Assembly: GCA_002105175.1 (NCBI GenBank)
Contig: MCGE01000048.1
Coordinates: forward strand, 171,786 to 235,785
Reading direction: 5' to 3'
Length of the DNA stretch: 64,000 bases
From: Absidia repens
Taxonomy: Eukaryota; Mucoromycota; Mucoromycetes; Mucorales; Cunninghamellaceae
Shown: piece after piece, positions 45,692 through 56,178 of the stretch
How positions within the stretch are numbered: position 1 is the first letter of the stretch
Layout: every line of letters begins with the position of its first letter
Translations under genes and position numbers: made by a program
Notes under the pieces: model-generated
Told to the model about the DNA's origin: nothing
The model's database searches: none
What the model saw: only the letters and a program-made list of their open reading frames with translations

Positions 45692-47792
45692 ATGCCCAGA
45701 ATCAGCCGGTTCCTAAACGCCCATAGTAAAGTGAGTGTTGCCGCACGTTTTTTGCGAAATACCAACGCCCCTGAACGGTTTGCAGGCTTACACGACTTCA
45801 ACGCTCCGCGCCTAACCTTCACTGGCCGTACTGTTGCTCAGTCAACCGACGAAGAGCACAATGTTGTATTTGACGTCATTCTGGATGACCTTGCTGGCGA
45901 AGTATTCACCCTCAAAGGCAGCAGCATCAAATATATTGGGCCATTGGATAATGATGACAGTCCTGACGACCTTGACGACCCTGTTAATGATCCGCTTGCT
46001 GACAATAGTGGTGATGATAATGCAGATGATGATGGAATACTGGACGATGCCATTCAAGACGGCGAAGATCCTGATGGCGAAGATCAAGACGAAAATGAAG
46101 AAAATCAAGAAACTTGGAGACGGCGTGAGGTGTATATTGATGACAGATTTACATCTCAAAGCAATTTTACGACAACCAAGGCAAAAATAAATATCGTTAA
46201 CCCTGAGGTCGCAACACCCTTCGACTACTTTATGCGTTCTTTGCCATCAAATCATATCCGCTTGTATGTGATCCCCTCCATCAACACTTACGCCCATTCG
46301 ATGGTCAGCAACTGGATGGATCTAACCTACCTGGAGTACCTGACCTGGATAGGACTGATGTTGCATATGATGATCTGGAGGAATAACGATACGAAAGCTT
46401 ACTGGAGAATATCGGATATCAGCTCTTATATCTCGGTAGACTTTGGGAAATATATGTCTTACAAGAGATTTAAAAGTATCATTGAAATGCACGTTTTTAT
46501 GATTCCTAATGGTGCGAAGTAAGTAAAACAGACACACACAAAAAAAAAAAAAAAAAAAAAAAAGCACTAAATGTACATTATTTTAGACAATCTGGTGACC
46601 CTTTATACCAGACCCGATCATTCCTCGATGCTTTTAATGAAAATCTCGCTGACAGCATGCTCCCAGGAAGACATTTATGTATTGACGAGTCGATGTGTCA
46701 ATGGCTTGGCAAGGACATGCCAAATTTGAAAAAGGTACCAAGAAAACCACATCCAATTGGCCAGGAATACAAAACACTTGCAGATTGTGATACTTGTTGT
46801 ATCCTGAGGTTGGACTTTGTTTCAGATAAGTTCAAGAAAAAATACGACGATACCGATAGAAATTTGATCGCCACCATCAAACGACTAGCGGAACCATGGT
46901 TCTACACTGGTAGAACTCTCATTGCTGACTCTTGGTTTGGCTCTCCAGAGATGTCATCGGAATTGTATACATGTGGCCTACACTCAATTATGCAAGTATG
47001 CAAGCGGAGATACTGGCCTCGTGGCATGCCTAAGGACATTGACATGGTTGCTGACCTCGGTCGCGATTATGGCAGTGCTCTGACAATGGTATCGACACAG
47101 TCAAACGGGTGTTCTCTTATTGCCTGCTCGTACCGGGACAAGAAGGTGAAGGCTCTTGTGTCGACATGCGGAACAAGCAAGATGGTGGGATCTCGTCAAT
47201 TCAGGAATGCAATGGGTAAGATGGTGCAGATTCGACGACCCCAAGTATTTGAAGAATACGAAACACGAAAAAGTAAGTCTGTATATTACCGTACAATATC
47301 TGCATGAATGGTTAATTTTTTTTTTTTTTAGGTGCCGTTGATATCGCAAACAACCGCCGTGACAACCTCAACAACTTTCATGATACTATGAAGAGCTATC
47401 GTTGGGAGGTCCGGACCCTTGCTTTCTTCCTCGGAATTGCCGAATCCAATGCGTTTAGTGCATACAAGGTGTTCCATCAACATGGAGCAAGCATGAAGCA
47501 CAATTCATTCAAGTCGAAGCTTGCGGATTCTATTTTGGCCTTTGTAGTCGACCAAGAATCTCTCCAAAAGCAAATGAGTGCCTCTCGAATGAGGACAAGG
47601 GGAATGGACTACCACCGAAGTGTCCCATTGGGAAAAACTGAGGCTGGAAAGGACATTCGTCGAATTTGCAGAGATTGCAAAAAAGTGAAGACGATGCTGC
47701 GTTGTTCGTGCGACCCGTTAAGCCCGCTATGTCATGATTGTTGGCAACCTCATTTCCAGCATGCTTGGGCCGAACAAACCAATCAGTATTAA
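45692..47792 (+). CDS. PiggyBac transposase (DDE_Tnp_1_7), apparently intact
   Basis: Exons 45692-46518, 46587-47272 and 47332-47792 join in frame to 657 aa with no stop or frameshift. After a basic start (MPRISRFLNAHSKVSVAARF) comes a strongly acidic stretch at about residues 85-150 (DNDDSPDDLDDPVNDPL..). The DDE domain follows, with the three expected aspartates in CIDESMCQWLG, LIADSWFGSPEMS and SAVDIANNRRDN; the last block is created by the second splice. The C-terminus holds a Cys/His zinc-binding region (CRDCKKVKTMLRCSCDPLSP, LCHDCW..HFQHAW), as in other piggyBac proteins where it binds the terminal repeats. The protein cuts at TTAA and pastes without footprint. Both introns contain long A or T tracts and are 59-68 nt. 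I chose the ATG after the A run at 45680-45692. Confidence 0.93.
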
Positions 47793-47874
47793 TATAGAAG
47801 GTTGATACTTTTTTTTAAAAAAAATAAAAAATAGTTTTATTTTGTTTTGCGACCTCCATAGCATGTTTTATCAT

Positions 47875-47890
47875 CGGACAGTTCTGTCCG
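47875..47890. promoter_or_regulatory. Internal palindrome of piggyBac
   Basis: CGGACAGTTCTGTCCG, 85 bp after the transposase stop codon and about 200 bp from the right end. Second copy of the palindromic motif. Confidence 0.6.
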
Positions 47891-48056
47891 CTTTCCAAAT
47901 AAGGAAAATGGCCCTGTTAAAATATCTTTTTTTTTTTTTGCTAATATAAACAAGCTCTGAAATTAATTCCACATAATATACTAAACTAAAACAATTGATT
48001 CATAAAATTTTGTGAATGGATGTTTCTTTATTGTCAAGATATTTTATTCTAAAGAT

Positions 48057-48072
48057 CGGACAGTTGTGTCCG
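48057..48072. promoter_or_regulatory. Subterminal palindrome, right end of piggyBac
   Basis: CGGACAGTTGTGTCCG, five bases inside the right terminal inverted repeat. Third copy of the motif. The left and right spacing to the ends differs by four bases. Confidence 0.6.
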
Positions 48073-48182
48073 CTGAGTTCATATACTGCTTGTTAATAAA
48101 AACCATATACAAGAATCTCACTTAATTCTACCTGTCTCATTTCAAGTTTTTATTTTCTTTATATACGCTATTCCACAGTATT

Positions 48183-48818
48183 ACCTTTTCTGCCTTCCCT
48201 TGCAAACACACCTAACTCGGTTTTTCTTCCGTACAAAATTCCACCCCAAACCATCAAGGAGAACCTATTTTAACTGAAAGTTGGCATTGTGCAGTCCAAA
48301 TTGTTCTTTTCGTCAGTAGTTCGCCACGAATGGGGGTGACGAATAATTGCTCCTCTTTCAAAACACGCCTCGTCCGTCCAAAGTATTTGTCTCCACTGGC
48401 CTTTTGTCCAGTCACGGTGTTCGTAAGCAAAATTTAATCTTGCGGAAATATGTCTAGGGCACAAGAAAGGTTTTTTACTTACCACTCTGCAATATATTTC
48501 GAGATGATGAAGAGTACAGTATGTCGTATTGCCGCCACTGAAACCTCAATTGGCATAAGCTTCCTGAAATCGTCAAGGTTGCCATGGCGATTCTCGTGAA
48601 CAAGTCTCTTCAGTTGCCTGATATTACGTTCGTTTCATTTTTTTTTTTTGGCGTCCGGTACCTTTTTTGCGCTCGAGACTGCCAGTTTTTCTGAATGCTG
48701 TAATCAGTCGCCATATCGTGGTGCGATGCGCGTTGAATTCAGCTGCGATTTTCCCGGGTTTGAGACCGGCTTTATGGTAGACGATCGCTTGTGCTTTTTG
48801 TACAGTTGTTAAAGCCAT
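48183..48818 (-). pseudogene. Tc1-like transposase, N-terminal and central parts
   Basis: The minus strand starts MALTTVQKAQAIVYHKAGLK with a helix-turn-helix (PGKIAAEFNAHRTTIWRLI, AFRKTGSLERKKGTGR). After a frameshift in an A run it continues QLKRLVHENRHGNLDDFRKL, then RLNFAYEHRDWTKGQW and ILWTDEACFERG (first catalytic Asp in WTDE), and SLMVWGGILYGRKTEL near 48200-48250. It then breaks off at the LTR-like repeat. Several frameshifts exclude function. Confidence 0.75.
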
Positions 48819-48843
48819 AGCTTGAGTAAAAAAGAATACACCG

Positions 48844-49138
48844 TGTAAAGTTGGTGTAGTAGATGATACAGTGAGACAAAGTTATATTTTTATTTCAGTA
48901 AGATGATGGAAGGCTTTTATAATAAAATCGGGGAAGCGGTTGTTGGAATAATAAATTTCTACTACTATTGTATTATTGGATAAGATAGAGATGAGGGAAT
49001 AAATCATTGGACTGTGATTAGATGATTGAATGATTATTGGTGTACTGACAGGACAGTTAGTGCCTGATCTGAGTCTGACATTTACTATATTTGATAGATT
49101 GATTTATAATCTAAATATAGAGAATGACAAATACGACA
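48844..49138 (-). mobile_element. Solo LTR copy, minus orientation
   Basis: Reverse complement begins TGTCGTATTTGTCATTC and ends AACTTTACA. It is colinear with the copies at 34855, 40866 and 43671. The flanks CACCG and CAAGT do not match. It directly follows the start of the Tc1 relic. Confidence 0.75.
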
Positions 49139-49175
49139 CAAGTAAACCAAAATATTTCAAGAAGGAATGATGTAC

Positions 49176-49546
49176 TGTAATAATTTGTAAAGTTGTAAAG
49201 TCAATCAAGTAAGTGATATACAGTAACAGATATGGTTTTTATTAAATAAAATGACAGTGGGTTTTTATAGTAAAAGTATGGGAAGCGGATGTTGGAATAA
49301 TAAATTTTTATGATGATAGATGATTGTAGATGATAATGGATTATTGGTAGAGTTCGAGATGAGGGAACAAAATAGTGTATTATGGAATAGATGGATGATT
49401 AATCATTGATACAGTATTGATTGTAGACCAAGTGAAACATAGCCAGTGTGAGGTTATGCCTGAGATTGACAAGGTACAATTGTTGGGTCATAACGGATAA
49501 CCGCGTAAATGATATGTGTGGATGATGACAAATGACAAATACGACA
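49176..49546 (-). mobile_element. Solo LTR with 5-bp target duplication TGTAC
   Basis: Reverse complement begins TGTCGTATTTGTCATTTG and ends AAATTATTACA. TGTAC lies at 49171-49175 and 49547-49551. It matches the 31208-31552 copy in layout, including ACTATAAAAACCCACTGTCA. Confidence 0.9.
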
Positions 49547-49560
49547 TGTACTTTATAAAA

Positions 49561-49965
49561 AAGGGATCACTAAGAGGGATTTCTAAGAGGGATCTCTAAA
49601 AGGGATTTCTAAGAGGGATCGCGAAGAGGGATTTCTAAGAGGGATTTCTAAGAGGAATTTTTAAAAGGGATCTCTAAGAGGGATCTCTAAAAGGGATTTC
49701 TAAAAGGGATCTCTCAAAGGGATTTCTAAGGGGGATCTCTAAGAGGGATTTCTAAGGGGGATTTCTAAGGGGGACCTCTAAAAGGGATTTCTAAGAGGGA
49801 TCTCTAAGAGGGATCTCTAAGAGGGATCTCTAAGAGGGATCTCTAAGAGGGATTTCTAAGAGGGATTTCTAAGAGGGATTTCTAAGAGGGATCTCTAAGA
49901 GGGATCTCTAAGAGGGATTTTTAAAAGGGATTTCTAAGAGGGATCTCTAAAAGGGATCTGCAAAC
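49561..49965 (+). repeat. 13-bp minisatellite, about 30 units
   Basis: Units follow TCTCTAAGAGGGA or TTTCTAAGAGGGA with occasional A or G changes over about 400 bp. Two stray AAAGGGATCT units appear again at 50965-51035. It lies between two solo LTRs. Confidence 0.9.
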
Positions 49966-50003
49966 ATTAGTGACGTTTAAACACACATCATTGAAGTAAA
50001 GAC

Positions 50004-50300
50004 TGTAATATTTTGATAAAATAGAAGACGTTATAAGAAATAAGTGATATAACAGATATGGTTTTTATTGAATAAAATGAGGAAGGGTTTTTATAATAAA
50101 ATGGGAAAAAGAAGGCTGTGCTAGTTGTGGCTGTGGATATGGTCGAAGAATGGTAATTTGAGGCTATGGGAAGTTGGTTATCTGTAGATATAAGTATATA
50201 TGCCTAAGTAGTGGATACTCGAGGCTGTGTCTTATACCTGTATAGGAATGACAAGTGTGATAATGTGGGAAATGATTAGTGACAGATGACAAATACGACA
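50004..50300 (-). mobile_element. Solo LTR with 5-bp target duplication AAGAC
   Basis: Reverse complement begins TGTCGTATTTGTCATCTG and ends AAATATTACA. AAGAC lies at 49999-50003 and 50301-50305. Its middle (TATACAGGTATAAGACACAG) groups it with the stretches at about 39712 and 57.7-58.0 kb. Confidence 0.9.
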
Positions 50301-50309
50301 AAGACAAGT

Positions 50310-50570
50310 TTTATTGAAGCAAAGACAAATTTTATTGAAGAAGAGACAAACTAAGCTAATCACGACACCCTCAAAATCCGAGAATCAAAATGAAAGAGTT
50401 TTCCCATGCATCTTGTAATCCCTTTTCTGAAACCCTTCTAAACCAGTCCTAACAGAAAGCCAAGGCCACCAGCTTTACAACGAGCCAAAAACCGTGACGA
50501 AAAATGATTTTTCGTTAAAAAAAAGGAAAGAAAGAGAAAGAGAGAGAAATGGGGGATGTCGCTAGAAAAT
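50310..50570 (-). repeat. Retroposon-like repeat, direct partner at 51075-51345
   Basis: The two copies share GACAAATTTTATTGAA.., GAGACAAACTAAGCTAATCA, TCCCATGCATCTTGTAATC, CGAGCCAAAAACCGTGACGA and GAAAGAGAAAGAGAGAG. Read on the minus strand they end in CTTCAATAAAA, a polyadenylation-like end. Confidence 0.75.
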
Positions 50571-51074
50571 AATTCAGGCGGAGCGGGCTTTGATTTTCAA
50601 TTCCGTCACAAAACGTCCGGAGGTCTGTCAAGAAACAAAACAGAGGCGGGAAAGCCTACAGCCATAATAATAAGTCCCTATACTTCAGTATTGCTTACAA
50701 CATTATAGCATGTAGAAGCATTTACTATACAAAGTTGGTTTGGAAAATACATCACCACACTATAGGCATACACTACCAAACAAGAATAGTATGTAGAACA
50801 CATCACCACAGTATAATAGTATGTTCATTAGTATGCAGATTAGTCTACCACAGTAGAATAGCTTTGTCACCCATTGTTCATTGTAAAATAAAAAAACTTT
50901 TATTGAATCACCAGAGTCAAGACTATACTAAAGGAAAGAAAGTCTAAGAGCTAGTCTAAATGAAAAAGGGATCTCCAAAAGGGATCTGCAAACTTCTAAT
51001 GATCCTTTAAACATACAACATTGAATCAAACAGAGGGATCTGCAAATTTCTAATGACCTTGAAACACACATCAT
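50571..51074. other. Spacer between the repeat copies
   Basis: No gene. It contains TATAGCA/GTATAATAGTATG-type short repeats at 50690-50840 and two isolated units of the 13-bp minisatellite. Confidence 0.4.
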
Positions 51075-51345
51075 TGAACTAAAGACAAATTTTATGGAAC
51101 TAAAGACAAATCTTATTGAAAAAAGAGAAAAACTAAGCTAATCACTACATCCCCAAAAATCCTAGAATCAAAATGAAAGGGTTTCCCCATGCATCTTGTA
51201 ATCGCTATTCTCAAAACCCTTCTAAACTAGTCCTAACAGAAAGCCAAGATCACCAGGTCCCCAACGAGCCAAAAACCGTGACGAAAAAATAATTTTTCAT
51301 TAAAAAAAAAGGAAAGAAAGAGAAAGAGAGAGAAGAAATGGGGGA
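51075..51345 (-). repeat. Retroposon-like repeat, direct partner of 50310-50570
   Basis: Colinear with the first copy over about 250 bp with scattered substitutions. The signature CATGCATCTTGTAATC also occurs, decayed, at 20595. Confidence 0.75.
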
Positions 51346-52754
51346 TGCCGCTTGTTGAATGTAGGGTTTGTAATAATAGAAAAATAAAGACGTAAGAAAA
51401 TAAGTGAGATTCTTTGTTATCTTTATTTTAGATTAATGTTGATAATAAAAAGAAAAATAAAATACTAGAGACTATTTATACAAAATAAAAATAAAATAAT
51501 GTTTGAGGCCGGGTAATCTATGATGTTGGTTATTTGATCATGATTGGTGTTAATACAATTGGAACTAGTAAGAAAACTTTTTCATTGGTTTTCTTATAAG
51601 GATTATAAATCGTATCATAATGATTACAAATAAAAAGAATCATGATACTGTAAGTGTATGTTCATATCTTATGTAGAGATCATTGGTTTGGTTTTGAAAT
51701 GGATAAATGATTCATTGGTACCTGAATTTATTCAAATGCCGCTCTGCTGATTATTCAGGCAGAACATTTTTATTCATGATACGACACCGCTTAAAAAATA
51801 ATTCAGGCTGTGCGGAGTTTTATTTTCAATCCTGTCACAAAAAATCTGGAAAGCCTACAGCTATAATAACCCGCCTATACGCTTCAGTATAGCTTACAAC
51901 AGTAGAATTGCCTGTAGAAATTTATTATTCCAACATCCGCTTCGCCTAAATTTTGCTATAATAACCCACTTCATTTTATTCAATAAAAAAACCATATCGA
52001 TCCCTTATTCTTACAACCGTTTCAGACCACCATACGGCAGATTGATCTTCCCTGTTGCTTGCCTCTAGGAGCAATGATACCGGCTATAATTGCCTGGTCT
52101 TTTCCCAATATGTTCGATGCTCCCACTAGGGTGAACAAGAAACTATTTATTTTTTTGATGCTGGGCGTTTGATTCCAGTAAAAAAAGGTAGCCTTGTCAG
52201 TCTATTAGCGTCTTTGCCCAAGGGGCTAGAATAAACCTTCCCATCAAAGATTCATTTGAAAGTGCCAAAGGCACAAATCAAGGACAAGAGCTTAGTCTCA
52301 GCAACTCGCAGCAACAAGGCCCCTCGACTGCTTACAATACTCCGTCATGTCTATTTAACGCCCTCATCTTATCTGTAAGTTGCAACTTTTTTTTACACTC
52401 AGCAGTATTAGTCAGTTGGATCATGCCTGCTAAAATTTCTTTGTGATATTTTCCCCATGGGTTTCAAACTTCAATTTCAAGCGAGTCCTTCAATAACTTT
52501 TGAGACAGATATCAGTGTACGATTTCTTCCTCATGTTTTACCGAGTAAGAGGGAGATTAACATCATCATATAGACTATCCCATAAAAGTTGTTTATTTCA
52601 GTACCGCTCTTTTCCTTACTATCGCGGGATCAACCCGATAGATTCAATACACCAACCTAACCTTTCTATACGGGAGCCCGCACGGAAGTGCTATGACCAC
52701 CAGGCTCCTCCCTGTCTCCCCCTGTTTGCTAGAATTACGGATCTATGCTGGCAC
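51346..52754. other. Repeat-rich spacer with a partial LTR
   Basis: Bases 51911-52010 match the 3' part of the solo LTRs (GAAATTTATTATTCCAACAT, ATTTTATTCAATAAAAAAAC). The rest shows no gene. The plus-strand frame from 52500 is open only because it runs into the satellite. Confidence 0.45.
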
Positions 52755-55130
52755 CAGACTACATTCAACTTCATTCAACTTCATTGTCCCCCAGACTTCA
52801 TCCAACTTCATTGTCCCCCAGACATCATTCAACTTCATTGTCCCCCAGACTTCATTCAACTTCATTGTGCGGCAGACTTCATTCAGCTTCATTGTCCCCA
52901 GACTTCATTCAACTTCATAATCCCCCAGACTTCACTCTGCGCCAGACTTCATTCAAATTCATTATCCCCCAGACTTCATTGCGCGCCAGACTTCATTCAA
53001 CTTCATTGTCCCCCAGACTTCATTCAACTTCATTGTGCGCCAGACTTCATTCAATTTCATTGTGCGCCAGACTTCATTGTCATCAGACTTCATTGTGCGC
53101 CAGACTTCATTGTCATCAGACTTCATTCTGCGCCAGACTTCATTGTCCCCCAGACTTCATTCAACTTCATTCAACTTCATTGTGCGCCAGACTTCATTCA
53201 ACTTCATTGTCCCCCAGACTTCATTCAACTTCATTATCACCCAGACTTCATTCTGCGCCAGACTTCATTCTGCGGCAGACTTCATAATCCCCCAGACTTC
53301 ATTCTGCGCCAGACTTCATTCAACTTCATTATCCCGAGACTTCATTCTGCGCCAGACTTCATAATCCCCAGACTTCATTCTGCGCCAGACTTCATTCAAC
53401 TTCATTCTGCGCCAGACTTCATAATCCCCCAGACATCATTCTGCGCCAGACTTCATTGCGCGCCAGACTTCATTCAACTTCATTCTGCGCCAGACTTCAT
53501 AATCCCCAGACTTCATTCTGCGCCAGACTTCATTCAACTTCATTCTGCGCCAGACTTCATAATCCCCCAGACTTCATTCTGCGCCAGACTTCATTCAACT
53601 TCATTATCCCCCAGACTTCATTCTGCGCCAGACTTAATAATCCCCCAGACATCATTCTGCGCCAGACTTCATTGCGCGCCAGACTTCATTCAACTTCATT
53701 ATCCCCCAGACTTCATTCTGCGCCAGACTTCATAATCCCCAGACTTCATTCTGCGCCAGACTTCATTCAACTTCATTCTGCGCCAGACTTCATAATCCCC
53801 CAGACTTCATTCTGCGGCAGACTTCATAATCCCCCAGACTTCATTGCGCGCCAGACTTCATAATCCCCCAGACATCATTCTGCGCCAGACTTCATTCAAC
53901 TTCATTATCCCCCAGACTTCATTCTGCGCCAGACTTCATAATCCCCCAGACTTCATTGCGCGCCAGACTTCATTCAACTTCATTCTGCGCCAGACTTCAT
54001 AATCCCCAGACTTCATTGCGCGCCAGACTTCATTCAACTTCATTATCCCCCAGACTTCATTCTGCGGCAGACTTAATAATCCCCAGACTTCATTCTGCGC
54101 CAGACTTCATTGTGCACCAGACTTCATTCAACTTCATTGTCCCCAGACTTCATTCAACTTCATTCTGCGGCAGACTTCATAATCCCCCAGACTTCATTCT
54201 GCGCCAGACTTCATTCAACTTCATTCTGCGGCAGACTTCATAATCCCCCAGACTTCATTGCGCGCCAGACTTCATTCAACTTCATTATCCCCCAGACTTC
54301 ATTCTGCGCCAGACTTCATTGTGCGCCAGACTTCATTCAACTTCATTGTCCCCAGACTTCATTCAACTTCATTATCCCCCAGACTTCATTCAACTTCATT
54401 GTGCGCCACACTTCATTGTCATCAGACTTCATTCTGCGCCAGACTTCATTCAACTTCATTGTCGCCAGACTTCATTCAACTTCATTGTCCCCCAGACTTC
54501 ATTCAACTTCATTGTCCCCCAGACTTCATTCAACTTCATTGTCCCCAGACTTCATTCAACTTCATTCTGCGCCAGACTTCATTCTTCATTGTCCCCCAGA
54601 CTTCATTCAACTTCATTGTCCCCCAGACTTCATTCAACTTCATTGTGCGCCAGACTTCATTCAACTTCATTGTCCCCCAGACTTCATTCAACTTCATTGT
54701 CCCCCAGACTTCATTCAACTTCATTGTGCGCCAGACTTCATTCTGCGCCAGACTTCATTCTTCATTGTCCCCCAGACTTCATTCAACTTCATTATCCCCC
54801 AGACTTCATTGTGCGCCAAACTTCATTCAACTTCATTGTCCCCCAGACTTCATTCAACTTCATTATCCCCCAGACTTCATTCTGCGGCAGACTTAATAAT
54901 CCCCCAGACTTCATTGTGCGCCAGACTTCATTCAACTTCATTGTCCCCCAGACTTCATTCAACTTCATTGTCCCCCAGACTTCATTCAACTTCATTATCC
55001 CCCAGACTTCATTCTGCGCCAGACTTCATAATCCCCCAGATTTCATGCTGCGCCAGACTTCATTCAACTTGATTCTGCGCCAGACTTCATTCAACTTCAT
55101 TGTCCCCCAGACTTCATTGTCCCCAGGCCT
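52755..55130 (+). repeat. Satellite block of CAGACTTCATT units
   Basis: Each unit is a variable spacer (GTCCCC(C), ATAATCCCC(C), CTGCGCC, GTGCGCC, GCGCGCC or CTGCGGC) followed by AGACTTCATT, often with CAACTTCATT added. Units are about 17 or 27 bp and mix into higher-order strings of 60-150 bp that recur. Single-base length changes in the C runs are common. The long open frames in all three plus frames are a by-product of the repeat. Confidence 0.95.
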
Positions 55131-56178
55131 TTCTTTTATTTGCCAGGGCTTTTCTTCGCTTCCCCAAGGTATATCTTAGGTCCCCTTAACCCTCATCCCA
55201 TCATGGTATGGAGAGTTAAGGGAGGCTAGTTTCCAATCGCGGGATCCAAGGACCCCCACCGGAATTTCGTTGATCAAAAAGTACATACTAGCCTCATATA
55301 ACCCAAAGCCAGCTACCCGACCTATCATCGGTACTTCGGGCGAGCCCTAAGTTCCCCTGACTTCATTGTCCCCCAGACCTCATTGTCCCCCAGACCTTGT
55401 CTTCGCTTCCCCAAGGTATATCTTAGGTCCCCTTAACCCTCATCCCATCATGGTATGGAGAGTTAAGGGAGGCGAGTTTCCAATCGCGGGATCCAAGGAC
55501 CCCCACCGGAATTTCTTTAATCAAATAGTACATACTAGCCTCATATAACCCAAAGCCAGCTACCCGACCTATCATCGGTACTTCGGGTGAGTCCTAAGTT
55601 CCCCTGACTTCATTGTCCCCCAGACCTTGTCTTCGCTTCCCCAAGGTATATCTTAGGTCCCCTTAACCCTCATCCCATCATGGTATGGAGAGTTAAGGGA
55701 GGCGAGTTTCCAATCGCGGGATCCAAGGACCCCCACCGGAATTTCGTTGATCAAAAAGTACATACTAGCCTCATATAACCCAAAGCCAGCTACCCGACCT
55801 ATCATCGGTACTTCGGGCGAGCCCTAAGTTCCCCTGACTTCATTGTCCCCAGACCTCATTGTCCCCCAGACCTTGTCTTCGCTTCCCCAAGGTATATCTT
55901 AAGTTACCTCAACCCCCATCCCATCATGGTATGCAGAGTTAAGGGAGGCTAGTTTCCAATCGCGGGATCCAAGGACCCCCACCGGAATTTCTTTGATCAA
56001 ATAGTACATACTAGCCTCATATAACCCAAAGCCAGTCACCCAAGACCTATCATCGGTACTTCGGACGAACCCTAAGTTCCCCTGACTTCATTGTCCCCCA
56101 GACCTCATTGTCCCCCAGACCTTGTCTTCGTTTCCCCAAGGTATATCTTAGGTCCCCTTAACCCGCATCCCATCATGG
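55131..56178 (+). repeat. Tandem block of 230-250-bp units
   Basis: GGTATATCTTAGG-type starts lie at 55168, 55415, 55645, 55891 and 56140, giving periods of 247, 230, 246 and 249 bp. Each unit contains CCAATCGCGGGATCCAAGGA, CATACTAGCCTCATATAACC and CCTATCATCGGTACTTCGG, and ends in one to three satellite units. The last unit is cut short at 56178. Confidence 0.93.

Larger units (their letters stand above)
45491..48092 (+). mobile_element. Complete piggyBac transposon with TTAA target sites
   Basis: TTAA lies at 45487-45490 and 48093-48096. Just inside, the 15-bp terminal inverted repeats are perfect: CAAGCAGTATATGAA at 45491-45505 and its reverse complement at 48078-48092. The 2602-bp element carries one intact transposase gene and three 16-bp palindromic motifs near its ends. 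The related unoccupied repeat at 38975-39249 has TTTTTATTGATAAAAATCTC at the corresponding site, which supports the boundaries. Everything needed for movement appears to be present. Confidence 0.95.
45179..48177 (+). mobile_element. LTR-like repeat interrupted by piggyBac, 5-bp duplication GTATT
   Basis: The two outer parts, 45179-45490 and 48097-48177, together match the repeat at 38975-39249, including AATCACGCAACATTGTGAT and GATATAGTATATAAAGAGTG, then TCTCACTTAATTC. GTATT lies at 45174-45178 and 48178-48182. The left outer flank is LINE-derived and the right flank reads as Tc1 transposase, so the insertion must have been at or beside their junction. The match of five bases could be chance (about 1 in 1000). 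Confidence 0.6.

Noticed and set aside
52500..55179. Long open frames of up to 411 codons with repeated FIQLHCPPD-like units
   Set aside because: They exist in all three plus frames at once and only restate the satellite, whose unit lengths are free of stops. There is no start context, domain or splice support.
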